Source: Trebonia sp963774945 (GTDB lineage: Bacteria > Actinomycetota > Actinomycetes > Streptosporangiales > Streptosporangiaceae). From it: DNA of 64,000 bases. The translations under genes were made by a program, and so were the position numbers. Below the pieces are notes generated by a model. That model searched no databases. It saw only the letters and a list, made by a program, of their open reading frames with translations, and was not told where the DNA came from. Of the stretch, positions 39,818 through 47,262 are shown in pieces. Positions within the stretch are counted from its first letter, which is position 1, and every line of letters starts with the position of its first letter. The stretch is taken from the NCBI GenBank assembly GCA_963774945.1, contig CAVZHA010000003.1, forward strand, positions 124,001-188,000, written 5' to 3'.

Positions 39818-40849
39818 TCAGTTGGTGACCGTGCCGTCGCCCTGCTGGTTTGAACGGTGAGCACCTGCTCGCAACGGTCCGGCGCCTGGCGTTGGCTGTC
39901 GAGGCGCGACCTCCGCGGCTTGGCCATAAAGTCGGCTGAACCGACGCTGCTCGCAGGCAAGACCGGCGTCGCGGAACTCGCGCAACAACCCGTTGGCTGA
40001 CGTCTCCGGCCCGCGGGCTATGCGAGCAGTGATGGCGTCGAGGATTTCGCGGTCCGACTGTCTCTTGCGGTTGTAGCGCGGGATGGAAGGCTGGGCGGCA
40101 AGCAATCGTGCCAAGTACCCCGATGCCTCGTACTTGCTGCGGATTCCGCGTTGAAGCAGGTCGGCGCCTATACGGGCGTTGAGCGCCCGACGGGTTCCCC
40201 CGAAATGGGCCTGCAGCCTGGCATCGGCGGGGACGGCGAAGGCGGCCAGGTCACCTCCGGGACTGCCGCCCGTTGACACAATGAACAACCGGTCCGGATC
40301 GGTGATCTGCTCGCACGCTGCCGCGAGGTCGGCACTGCACGCGCGCAAGTAGTTCTTGGAAAGAACGAACATAAACACCGCGGCTGGATCTGCAGTCGCT
40401 AGTGCCCGGATGCTGCGGGGATAGCCCGATACCGGGCCAGTCCACTCGCTGAGCAGTGACCACCACGACGCCCAGGCACCGGGGACCGAGTCGGCTTGGC
40501 CAGGAGTGAGCGTCGCGTGGTGCGGCATGATCAGCGCCTCCACAGGTATCAGGCCGTAACCAGCCGAGCATGACCACACGCGTATCTCCTCTCCCGGCAG
40601 GCGCATTGCCGGGAATTCGCGCGCGACTGACCAATGCTCTCCTGCGTAAAGTTCCACCGCCGGTATCTCGAGCGCACTGCCCGCCTCAGTCAGTCGGGTG
40701 ATCCACCCGTGGGCGCGCTCAGCCGGGGTCTGACCAGGAACCTGTCCCAGTTTAAGGTGCGCGGGAATCGGTCGACTCATGCGGTTAGCGCTAGTGACGA
40801 TCACATGCAAGGTCGCATGCAGTCCCTGCGCGCCTTCACTTCCGGACAT
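39818..40849 (-). CDS. dpdC: DpdC-type protein, copy 1 (DUF328/YaaA-like)
   Basis: 343 aa. The N-terminal half has the YaaA-like pattern LHVIVTSANRMSRPIP, ELYAGEHWSVAREFPAMRL, VWSCSAGYGLIPVEA and HHATLTPGQADSVPG. The C-terminal half reads RLFIVSTGG and NARIGADLLQRGIRSKYEAS and ends in AGLACEQRRFSRLY. DpdC is reported to convert preQ0 in DNA to the 7-amido form. The call rests on the fold pattern and on position next to DpdB and DpdA. It lies 17 bp downstream of dpdB copy 1. A second, frameshifted copy lies at 44398-45346. Confidence 0.68.
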   Translation of the reverse strand: MSGSEGAQGLHATLHVIVTSANRMSRPIPAHLKLGQVPGQTPAERAHGWITRLTEAGSALEIPAVELYAGEHWSVAREFPAMRLPGEEIRVWSCSAGYGLIPVEALIMPHHATLTPGQADSVPGAWASWWSLLSEWTGPVSGYPRSIRALATADPAAVFMFVLSKNYLRACSADLAAACEQITDPDRLFIVSTGGSPGGDLAAFAVPADARLQAHFGGTRRALNARIGADLLQRGIRSKYEASGYLARLLAAQPSIPRYNRKRQSDREILDAITARIARGPETSANGLLREFRDAGLACEQRRFSRLYGQAAEVAPRQPTPGAGPLRAGAHRSNQQGDGTVTN

Positions 40850-40866
40850 TGAGTAACCTCAGCGAG

Positions 40867-42045
40867 CTAAGCGCTCAGTTCCGAGATCGGCTTACGCCAG
40901 ACGCGGTTCTTGTACTCAAAGAGCAAGTAATTCGTCAGGAGTTGGATGTCACGCGTGGTGTTCTGCAGTTCGTTCCACTTGCGCTGCTGACCCGGACCGA
41001 AGTCCCAGAAGCCGTTCGTCCATCGGCATGAGTCGGCGATGTCTGCAAGGTCGGCGGCGAAGTCGCTCTTGCTAGGGGCCCGTACTCGTGCGTACCGGTC
41101 GTAGATGGCGTCCATCAGGAAGCCGAGGCTCGCGATACCCACGCCGTGCATAAGGCGGGACTTGCGCGGAGGAATGTCCCAGGCATAGTAGAAGACCTCG
41201 GCGACCGCGCTCCAGAATCCGACAAGGAGCGACATCATCTGTTCGACGTCTCCCTCTCCGGTGTCGGGGTCGCGGAACGTGTAGAGGGCACCGTCACTAA
41301 GACTGCTCTCCAGCATCTTGAGGATTGAGTTGTCCTTGATGATGCCTTCGGGTGTGGTCGGTGTCTGGATCTTCCGGTAGAGCGGGGAACGGATCTCGCT
41401 GTTGAGCTTGCGCAGGAGAAGGGCGGGGAACTTGCGGGCCTGGAGAGACTTCGGCAGGGTCCCGACGGTGGTCGGCAGCAATTCGTAGATCAGACCCTTG
41501 GGCAGTGGCTTTGCCGAGTTGACCAGGATAAACTGGGACCGCTGCTCATGGTCGGAGTCTGTGATGAACGCCGTCACGCACACTGGAAAGCTTTCGATGC
41601 GTGCCTCACGGATAGCGGCACTGCGTTGCTGCCCGTCAACGACCCAGCCGGGCTTATCGTCAAGGGCATCGTCATCGTTGATAGGGATGATTAGTGTCCC
41701 GGGCCGGGCGTAGGTGACGTCGGCCACCTCGTCAGCCGCCTCGAATCTGACGCGTCGGTCGAACGCGATGACCAAGGCATTCGGAATCATTGGGGCCTCG
41801 GACTCGAGATACCGCCGGATGGAGGCAATATGCGAAATGACCTCAGGCCTCTGGTAGCCCTCAATATCCCCGTCGCCCTCGCGGCGAATCCTGGAAACCG
41901 TTGTGAAGGATGGAAGTACCTTGCCGTCGACTGCGAAAGTATAGAGCAGTCGACCCGGCCCCTGGCTTACCTCTAGAGCTGGCAACCGCAAGACCTTAGA
42001 CGCCCGCGCCTCACTGCCGGTACTCGCATACTGTCCCGTCGGCAT
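40867..42045 (-). CDS. dpdB: DpdB-type DGQHR-domain protein, copy 1
   Basis: 392 aa, DndB/DGQHR superfamily. The signature is WVVDGQQRSAAIREARIESF (D137-R141; DGQQR in place of DGQHR), preceded by GYQRPEVISHIASIRRYL and followed by FILVNSAKPLPKGLIYELLP. DpdB acts with DpdA in ATP-dependent insertion of preQ0 into DNA. Its ATG shares one base with the dpdA stop (TAATG), so they are translationally coupled. Copy 2 lies on the other side of dpdA with the same motif order but different sequence. Confidence 0.82.
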   Translation of the reverse strand: MPTGQYASTGSEARASKVLRLPALEVSQGPGRLLYTFAVDGKVLPSFTTVSRIRREGDGDIEGYQRPEVISHIASIRRYLESEAPMIPNALVIAFDRRVRFEAADEVADVTYARPGTLIIPINDDDALDDKPGWVVDGQQRSAAIREARIESFPVCVTAFITDSDHEQRSQFILVNSAKPLPKGLIYELLPTTVGTLPKSLQARKFPALLLRKLNSEIRSPLYRKIQTPTTPEGIIKDNSILKMLESSLSDGALYTFRDPDTGEGDVEQMMSLLVGFWSAVAEVFYYAWDIPPRKSRLMHGVGIASLGFLMDAIYDRYARVRAPSKSDFAADLADIADSCRWTNGFWDFGPGQQRKWNELQNTTRDIQLLTNYLLFEYKNRVWRKPISELSA

Positions 42046-43280
42046 TAAGCGCTCCCTACTTGTAGCTCACGGTCGATACGCTGACGAAACGCATAGATAT
42101 TGTGGAATCCCCGACGCTTGTTACGCTCCGACCCACGAAATATTACCACATTAATGCCGGCCTCGCGACAGATCCGGCAACCGCATTTCTTCCACGGTGC
42201 GTCCTGGAGCGTCTCTCCGTATGCCTCGGTATAGTCTTTACGGTTGCCGACGACTTGATCATATTCACGCAATAGGCCGAGAATTTTTTTCGTGCCACCA
42301 TCGTCGCCCGTATATTGCTGCAACGCTGTCATACACTGTCTTTCGAGTCGGACCGCGTCCTCTTGAACGATGCGCCCTGCCTCGATGTTCCGCTTGAGCT
42401 TCATGTTTCCCTCAACCTGCGGAACGCGGATCGCCGTATAGGTGCGGCCAGTTGTGTGGTAGTTGTCCCTGTCATCCTTGAATGACTGTCGAAACGCAGA
42501 AGTGCTATCGAAACTCGTCACTCCCAGTGCCGCGAAACGAGCGGCAGCATCTTCACGCATGATTCCGAGTAGGTGCAACTGCGTCTTGGGTAGACGAATT
42601 TTACTTATCTCTTCTAGAGAGGAAACAATATCGCGTGTCTTCAGCGGCACCATGCCGCCGAGTGCGATGCGTTCGTATCCGATCTCCTGCAACTCTGACA
42701 CGGATGAGGCGTACGACTGAGGACTCCAACCGTGCGCGACAGCCATAGGTGTGATTCGCACCGCTCGTTCTCGGCATCGCGTCAGAAACTCATCGGCAAG
42801 CCGGGCCGTCAGTTGCTTCCTGAACTGCCACACCTTGAGTTGCTCGGGGTCAACGTGACCTTCCCTCGCAAACCCGAAGATAATGTGGTCAGGTGCGATG
42901 CCAATGTCAAAATCACATTCGTCATAAAAATCAATGACCTCGTCCGGCGTATAAGGTGGAGTTTCGTCCTCGAAGTAGCTAAACGCGCCACAGTCTCCCA
43001 TGGTCTGGAAGCTCACTGGCGCGTCCTCCAGGCGGAAGAACCGGCGAATACCAACACGGTACAGACGATGTCGTTGAGCGAGCGTGTACTTTCCCGCTGT
43101 TCCGGCCCGGCCGTCCACGATGGCCTTCGAAACGAGCAATCCGTCGATCACTCTGTGCCCGAGGACCTCGTGAATGTACAGGTCGTCACGTTGCCGGACT
43201 CGCATCGGCGAGCGCTCTTCCGTGACGAAGTCGAAGCCCGGGTCGATCTGGTCCTGGCTATCTGGGAAAAAGAACTTCAT
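42045..43280 (-). CDS. dpdA: DpdA, DNA 7-deazaguanine transglycosylase
   Basis: 411 aa, relative of tRNA-guanine transglycosylase that replaces guanine in DNA with preQ0. The probable active-site Asp is D96 in TMGDCGAFSYFED, at the position of the DSGGFQ motif in TGT. The barrel continues with VAHGWSPQSYASSVSELQEI and IALGGMVPLKTRDI. The C-terminal zinc site is CGCRIC (C366, C368, C371) with H393. It overlaps dpdB copy 2 by 4 nt and dpdB copy 1 by 1 nt. Its base composition is visibly AT-richer than its neighbours, with more A/T third positions, a sign of transfer. Confidence 0.93.
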   Translation of the reverse strand: MKFFFPDSQDQIDPGFDFVTEERSPMRVRQRDDLYIHEVLGHRVIDGLLVSKAIVDGRAGTAGKYTLAQRHRLYRVGIRRFFRLEDAPVSFQTMGDCGAFSYFEDETPPYTPDEVIDFYDECDFDIGIAPDHIIFGFAREGHVDPEQLKVWQFRKQLTARLADEFLTRCRERAVRITPMAVAHGWSPQSYASSVSELQEIGYERIALGGMVPLKTRDIVSSLEEISKIRLPKTQLHLLGIMREDAAARFAALGVTSFDSTSAFRQSFKDDRDNYHTTGRTYTAIRVPQVEGNMKLKRNIEAGRIVQEDAVRLERQCMTALQQYTGDDGGTKKILGLLREYDQVVGNRKDYTEAYGETLQDAPWKKCGCRICREAGINVVIFRGSERNKRRGFHNIYAFRQRIDRELQVGSA

Positions 43281-44401
43281 CCAGCGATCCGAGCATTGTG
43301 GTAGGTACGGATCAGGTAATTTGATAGCTCGTTGATGTGGCGTGTAACGCTTTGCACTTCATCCCAGTTCATGCGTAGCTCATCCCACTCACCGTTGGTC
43401 CAGTGACAGTACGGCGCAAGCAGGGCTAGATCCTTGCGGACCGCCTCATCGACCTCCGGGCGGGATGGGTCGACCATCGACATCACGCGGTCCATGAGTC
43501 GTCCCATGGCGCGTATTCCGGCACTGTGCATAAGTCGACTCTCGGTCGGGGACTTCCCCCAGGCTTCTGGGAACGTGTCGCGGACCGCAGTCCAATACGT
43601 GACGACGGTCTGCCAGATCCTCGTGGAGTCGTTCTCGCCGGAACTGAGGTTCCGGTATTGAAACAGGCAACCCGCCGGCTTCAGGCTCTCTTCGAGAGCA
43701 TCTACCAAGCTCGTGTCCGTGACGACTGCTGTCCGCCGGTCCCCGGCGGAGGTGGAAGCGCGCTTGATGAGACCTTGGAAGGGGGAATCATCCCTGACAT
43801 TAAGCGAGTCGCAGAGTGCCGAGGGCAATTGCCGCAGCGAGAGTCGAGGGGGCAGTGGACTGCTGACCTGGGGGAGCAATTCGGTGACCAAGCCCCTAGG
43901 CAGTGGCTTCGTGTTGTTGATCCTCAGGAACTGATCGCGCTGTACGTCAACTGAGTCGGTGATGAAGGCGTTGACTGGGACTGGGAAATCCTGGCGCCTC
44001 GCCCGCGACAAGGCAAGGGCTCGTTGTTGACCGTCGACGATCCAGCCGGGGGTGGCTCCGCTGAGAGGAATCTTGATTATGCCGCTTGTCGAGATACCGT
44101 CAACCTTGGGCCCGCGACCACTCGTCCACTTCACGGTAGATGGCAGTGCGATGATGACAGGATTCGGGAACAGCACATCATCACCGTCGAGATAGTCGGT
44201 TATCTCCTTGACGTGCTGGCGTACCTCGGGTCGTTGGTAGCCGATGAGTTCGCTGTGATCGCCGCGGCCGACTCGCGAGATCTCCGCCACCTGGAGGATC
44301 TCCCTCGCCGTGAGGCTGAAGAGGTACACGGGCGTCCCGGTGCCCTGGGTGATTCGGAGTGCCCGGCGGACAAGCACGCGCTCGGACGATTTAACGGTCA
44401 T
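43277..44401 (-). CDS. dpdB: DpdB-type DGQHR-domain protein, copy 2
   Basis: 374 aa. Motifs match copy 1 in order: IGYQRPEVRQHVKEITDYL, WIVDGQQRALALSRARRQDF (D123-R127), then FLRINNTKPLPRGLVTELLP. The C-terminal helical part (MHSAGIRAMGRLMDRVM; HWTNGEWDELRMNW) also parallels copy 1 (MHGVGIASLGFLMDAIY; RWTNGFWDFGPGQQ). It starts with an ATGA overlap on the dpdC copy 2 stop and ends with an ATGA overlap on dpdA. The two copies are clearly paralogous but diverged, which suggests an old duplication and possible heteromers. Confidence 0.82.
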   Translation of the reverse strand: MTVKSSERVLVRRALRITQGTGTPVYLFSLTAREILQVAEISRVGRGDHSELIGYQRPEVRQHVKEITDYLDGDDVLFPNPVIIALPSTVKWTSGRGPKVDGISTSGIIKIPLSGATPGWIVDGQQRALALSRARRQDFPVPVNAFITDSVDVQRDQFLRINNTKPLPRGLVTELLPQVSSPLPPRLSLRQLPSALCDSLNVRDDSPFQGLIKRASTSAGDRRTAVVTDTSLVDALEESLKPAGCLFQYRNLSSGENDSTRIWQTVVTYWTAVRDTFPEAWGKSPTESRLMHSAGIRAMGRLMDRVMSMVDPSRPEVDEAVRKDLALLAPYCHWTNGEWDELRMNWDEVQSVTRHINELSNYLIRTYHNARIAG

Positions 44402-45346
44402 GGCTGGCTCCGGTGCAGTTCGTCAGTGAACTGCTTGTGCAACCCACCGAAACGCTTCTGCTCGCAGGCCCGACCGGCTTCTCGGAGCGCGCGGAGCATA
44501 CGACTAGCCGATGCACCCCGTCCGTGTCCGTATTCATCGCGGATCCAGTCGACGACGGCGTCGTCGTCGGAGAACTTCTGGCGGTCCCACTGCTCGACGT
44601 CCGGGTACCTTTTAAGTAGACCCTCGAGATATTCCGTAGCGGCCGTTCGGCTCATGAGTTGCCTTGTAAGAAGGTCCTCGGCGATCCGCACGTTGAGCAC
44701 CTGCCGTGTGCCACCGAGGTGCGCTTGTAGTCGCGCATTGGCTGGGAGGAGCTGCCGACCGAGTGAAGCGGACGCGCGAGTTCCTGCGGACACGATCATG
44801 AACCGGTCCTGGTCGGTCGCGACGGCTGCAGCCTCGATGTCCGCGTGGCAGGCTTGCAGGTAGGTGGCCGACATCACCAGAAGGAAGGTCGCATCCGGAT
44901 CCGATTTCGCGAGCTCCCCTGAACGTGCGCGGCTGCGTAGGCTCTGGTCCCTTCCAACTCGAGAGGGCGTCCCACCAGACCGCCGCGCCAGTCCTGCCGC
45001 CGGGAACCGAGTCAAGGTGACCTGGCGAGAGCGTAGCCGCGTAGGGTCGCACGGGCGCCTGCGTTGAGATGAGTCCGTAGCCCGCTGAACAGGTCCAGAG
45101 TTGAGCCTGGGTGTCAACAGCAAGGCGCGGCAACGCCTTAGCCCTTGTCCAATGCTCGCCGGCGTAGAGGTCACGGGCGGGCAAGGTCGTGGCGGAAACC
45201 TCGGAGGCCAGTCGTTCAACCCACCGATTTGCGCGTTCCTCTGGCTCGTCGCCTTGGACATTACGCAAATGCAGGTGCTCCGGGACCTGTGCAGTTTTTC
45301 GCTCAGTACAGGTAACGATGATGTGCAGTTTCCGGCTGTTACTCAC
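44398..45346 (-). pseudogene. DpdC-type protein, copy 2, one frameshift
   Basis: Starts at GTG 45346 (SNSRKLHIIVTCTERKTAQ), overlapping the queD stop by 8 nt. The first half matches copy 1 (DLYAGEHWTRAKALPRLAV; WTCSAGYGLISTQAPVRP; ATLSPGHLDSVPG) up to WWDALSSWKGP. The frame then shifts by one base near 44949-44951 and continues RSGELAKSDPDATFLLVMSA, RFMIVSAGTRASASLGRQLL and GRACEQKRFGGLHKQFTDEL. Joined length is about 315 aa. If the frameshift is real, only copy 1 makes an active protein. Confidence 0.7.
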
Positions 45347-45692
45347 CGCGGTAGACGCATCCTGAGGTACAAGTTTCCCGGACGAGGACCTGGCTGAGTG
45401 GCAGGGCTTCGGTCAGGCGCTCCCAGATCCAGCGGGCAAGTACTTCGCTGGTGGGGTTCTCCAGGCCCTCGACTTTGTTGAGATAGCGGTGGTCGAGTTG
45501 GTCGTGGAGTGGAGCGAAGGCATCCTTGACGTCCTGGAAGTCCATGACCCAGCCACTTCGCTCTCCGACTTCCCCTGTCACGTGGATCTCTACACGGTAG
45601 GAGTGCCCATGTAGGCGAGCGCATTTGTGGCCCGTCGGCACGTTGGGGAGTTGGTGCGCCGCCTCGAACGTGAACTCCTTGAAGATCTCCAT
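45339..45692 (-). CDS. queD: 6-carboxy-5,6,7,8-tetrahydropterin synthase
   Basis: QueD/PTPS family, converting 7,8-dihydroneopterin triphosphate to carboxytetrahydropterin in preQ0 synthesis. 117 aa from ATG 45692 (MEIFKEFTFEAAHQLPNVP). Zinc ligands are the His of FEAAHQLP and the two His of CARLHGHSYRVEIH. Catalytic Cys is in HKCARLHGH, and the end shows PTSEVLARWIWERL and VRETCTSGCVY. It belongs to the dpd operon and supplies preQ0 to DpdA. Its start lies inside the queE frame. Confidence 0.93.
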   Translation of the reverse strand: MEIFKEFTFEAAHQLPNVPTGHKCARLHGHSYRVEIHVTGEVGERSGWVMDFQDVKDAFAPLHDQLDHRYLNKVEGLENPTSEVLARWIWERLTEALPLSQVLVRETCTSGCVYRGE

Positions 45693-46333
45693 AACGCGAT
45701 TCCCAAGTACTTGTGCGTTTGGAGGCTCAGTCGCCACCGGGGATGCGCCATGCAGTACTCCACAGCCAAGCGAGTGTTCTTGTCTCGCTCCGGTCCATCC
45801 ATCGGCTGCAGTGCCAGTCGATGGAAGTTGAGGTGACCAAACATCTCTGGCATCGCGCCCTGCTGTGGGTAGACAAGCTTGAGTTCGTCGCCGCTCGTCA
45901 GGCGGAGTGGCGCGCCGGCCTTGGGGCTGACGCAGATCCAGTCCAGTCCCGGCGGCGCGTCCTGGGTGCCGTTGGTCTCCACCGCGACCTCGAACCCGTC
46001 AGCATGGAAGCCCTCGATGGCCGCCTCGTCCAGTTGGAGCAGGGGTTCGCCTCCCGTGCACACGACGAAGGCCCGGTCCCGCGAGTCCGCATGACGGTCC
46101 CACGTGTTGGCAACCTTCGCCGCTAGGTCGGCGGCGGTCGCGTACTTGCCACCGCCGATGCCATCGGTGCCCACGAAATCGGTGTCGCAGAACTGGCAGA
46201 TGGCGCGACTTCGGTCCTGCTCACGCCCAGTCCACAGATTGCAAGACGAGAAACGGCAAAATACGGCCCCTCGGCCTGCATGCGCTCCCTCGCCCTGAAG
46301 AGTGTAGAAGATTTCCTTGACCTTGTAGGACAT
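45590..46333 (-). CDS. queE: 7-carboxy-7-deazaguanine synthase
   Basis: Radical-SAM enzyme forming CDG from carboxytetrahydropterin. It starts at ATG 46333 (MSYKVKEIFYTLQGEGAHAG). The cluster motif is CX14CX2C: C31, C46 and C49 in CNLWTGREQDRSRAICQFC. VCTGGEPLLQLDEAAIEGFH, EVAVETNGTQ and ICVSPKAGAPL are QueE signatures. The family usually ends at LQTHKYLGI (about 45705). Here the frame runs on for about 38 further residues, overlapping queD by about 100 bp, which suggests a lost stop codon or a base error at GCGTTATGG. Confidence 0.92.
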   Translation of the reverse strand: MSYKVKEIFYTLQGEGAHAGRGAVFCRFSSCNLWTGREQDRSRAICQFCDTDFVGTDGIGGGKYATAADLAAKVANTWDRHADSRDRAFVVCTGGEPLLQLDEAAIEGFHADGFEVAVETNGTQDAPPGLDWICVSPKAGAPLRLTSGDELKLVYPQQGAMPEMFGHLNFHRLALQPMDGPERDKNTRLAVEYCMAHPRWRLSLQTHKYLGIALWRSSRSSRSRRRTNSPTCRRATNALAYMGTPTV

Positions 46334-46338
46334 CCAAC

Positions 46339-47040
46339 TCACGCCCGAATGGCTACGGCCACGGGGTCTTCCAGACCGAGTTCGGCGAACCCGCGCCTCC
46401 GTAGCAGGCAGGAGTCGCAAGTGCCGCACGACAGCCCCTGCTTGTCAGGGTCGTAGCAGCTGTGCGTGAGGGAGTAGTCCACGCCAAGGGTCAGGCCGCG
46501 CTCGATGGTTTGCGCTTTCGTCAGGTCGATCAGTGGCGTATGGATGTTCAAGTGCTGGGTACCCTCGACGCCAGCCTTCGTGGCGAGGTTGGCCATCTGT
46601 TCGTACGCCTTGATGTACTCGGGCCGACAATCGGGGTAGCCGCTGTAGTCCAGCGCATTGACGCCGATGAAGATGTCACTCGACCCAAGGGTCTCCGCCC
46701 AGGCGAGGGCGAACGACAGGAACACCGTGTTCCGGGCGGGGACGTAGGTGACCGGGATGTCGTCCCCTCCGAGTTCGTCTGCGCTGTCATGGTGCGGGAC
46801 TGCGATGTCATCAGTCAGAGCGGAACCGCCGAATACTCGCAGGTTAATGTCGGCAATGACATGGCGAGCAACACCCTGCGCCGCCGCGACTCGTTCGGCC
46901 GCCTCGAGTTCGACGGTGTGCCGCTGGCCGTACCTGAAGCTCAGCGCGTACGGGGTGTATCCCTCCGCCTTGGCGATCGCCAGAACGGTCGTTGAGTCCA
47001 AGCCACCGCTCAACAGGACCACTGCGGGCTTGCCTGCCAT
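46339..47040 (-). CDS. queC: 7-cyano-7-deazaguanine synthase
   Basis: QueC converts CDG to preQ0 using ATP and ammonia. 233 aa from ATG 47040, chosen for the ribosome site AAGGAGGCGTC just upstream; a longer frame begins at 47058. The PP-loop is VVLLSGGLDSTTVLAIA, VTYVPARNTVFLSFAL is the family core, and the zinc site is in SCGTCDSCLLRRRG. It ends 5 bp before queE. No folE is in the window, so GTP cyclohydrolase I must be encoded elsewhere. Confidence 0.95.
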   Translation of the reverse strand: MAGKPAVVLLSGGLDSTTVLAIAKAEGYTPYALSFRYGQRHTVELEAAERVAAAQGVARHVIADINLRVFGGSALTDDIAVPHHDSADELGGDDIPVTYVPARNTVFLSFALAWAETLGSSDIFIGVNALDYSGYPDCRPEYIKAYEQMANLATKAGVEGTQHLNIHTPLIDLTKAQTIERGLTLGVDYSLTHSCYDPDKQGLSCGTCDSCLLRRRGFAELGLEDPVAVAIRA

Positions 47041-47262
47041 GACGCCTCCTTCGCACAACTACTCGATCGGCTGACTAGTCCGTGCTACCACAACTGCTCC
47101 GTCGTAGCCGGCATTGATAGCGCAGTTTCTCCTATTCGTGTCGCATCTATGACAACACTTATTGAACCTGAGCACAGTGATCTTAGCGGTAGTTTGAGCC
47201 ACAGTTGCAACTAGGGCACCAGTTCCCGGGGGCATTGTGCCTAGAGGTAACGCGAGCGCTGG
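47041..47262 (-). promoter_or_regulatory. 222-bp leader before queC, possible internal promoter
   Basis: This is the largest gap inside the dpd operon. On the minus strand TTGCAA (47210-47205) and TAAGAT (47185-47180) are 19 bp apart and could be a -35/-10 pair for the que-dpdCBA part. No preQ1-riboswitch-like fold was recognised. Confidence 0.35.

Noticed and set aside
47041..47262. preQ1 riboswitch before queC
   Set aside because: No matching stem, A-rich tail or pseudoknot was recognisable on either strand, although the gene context would suit one.
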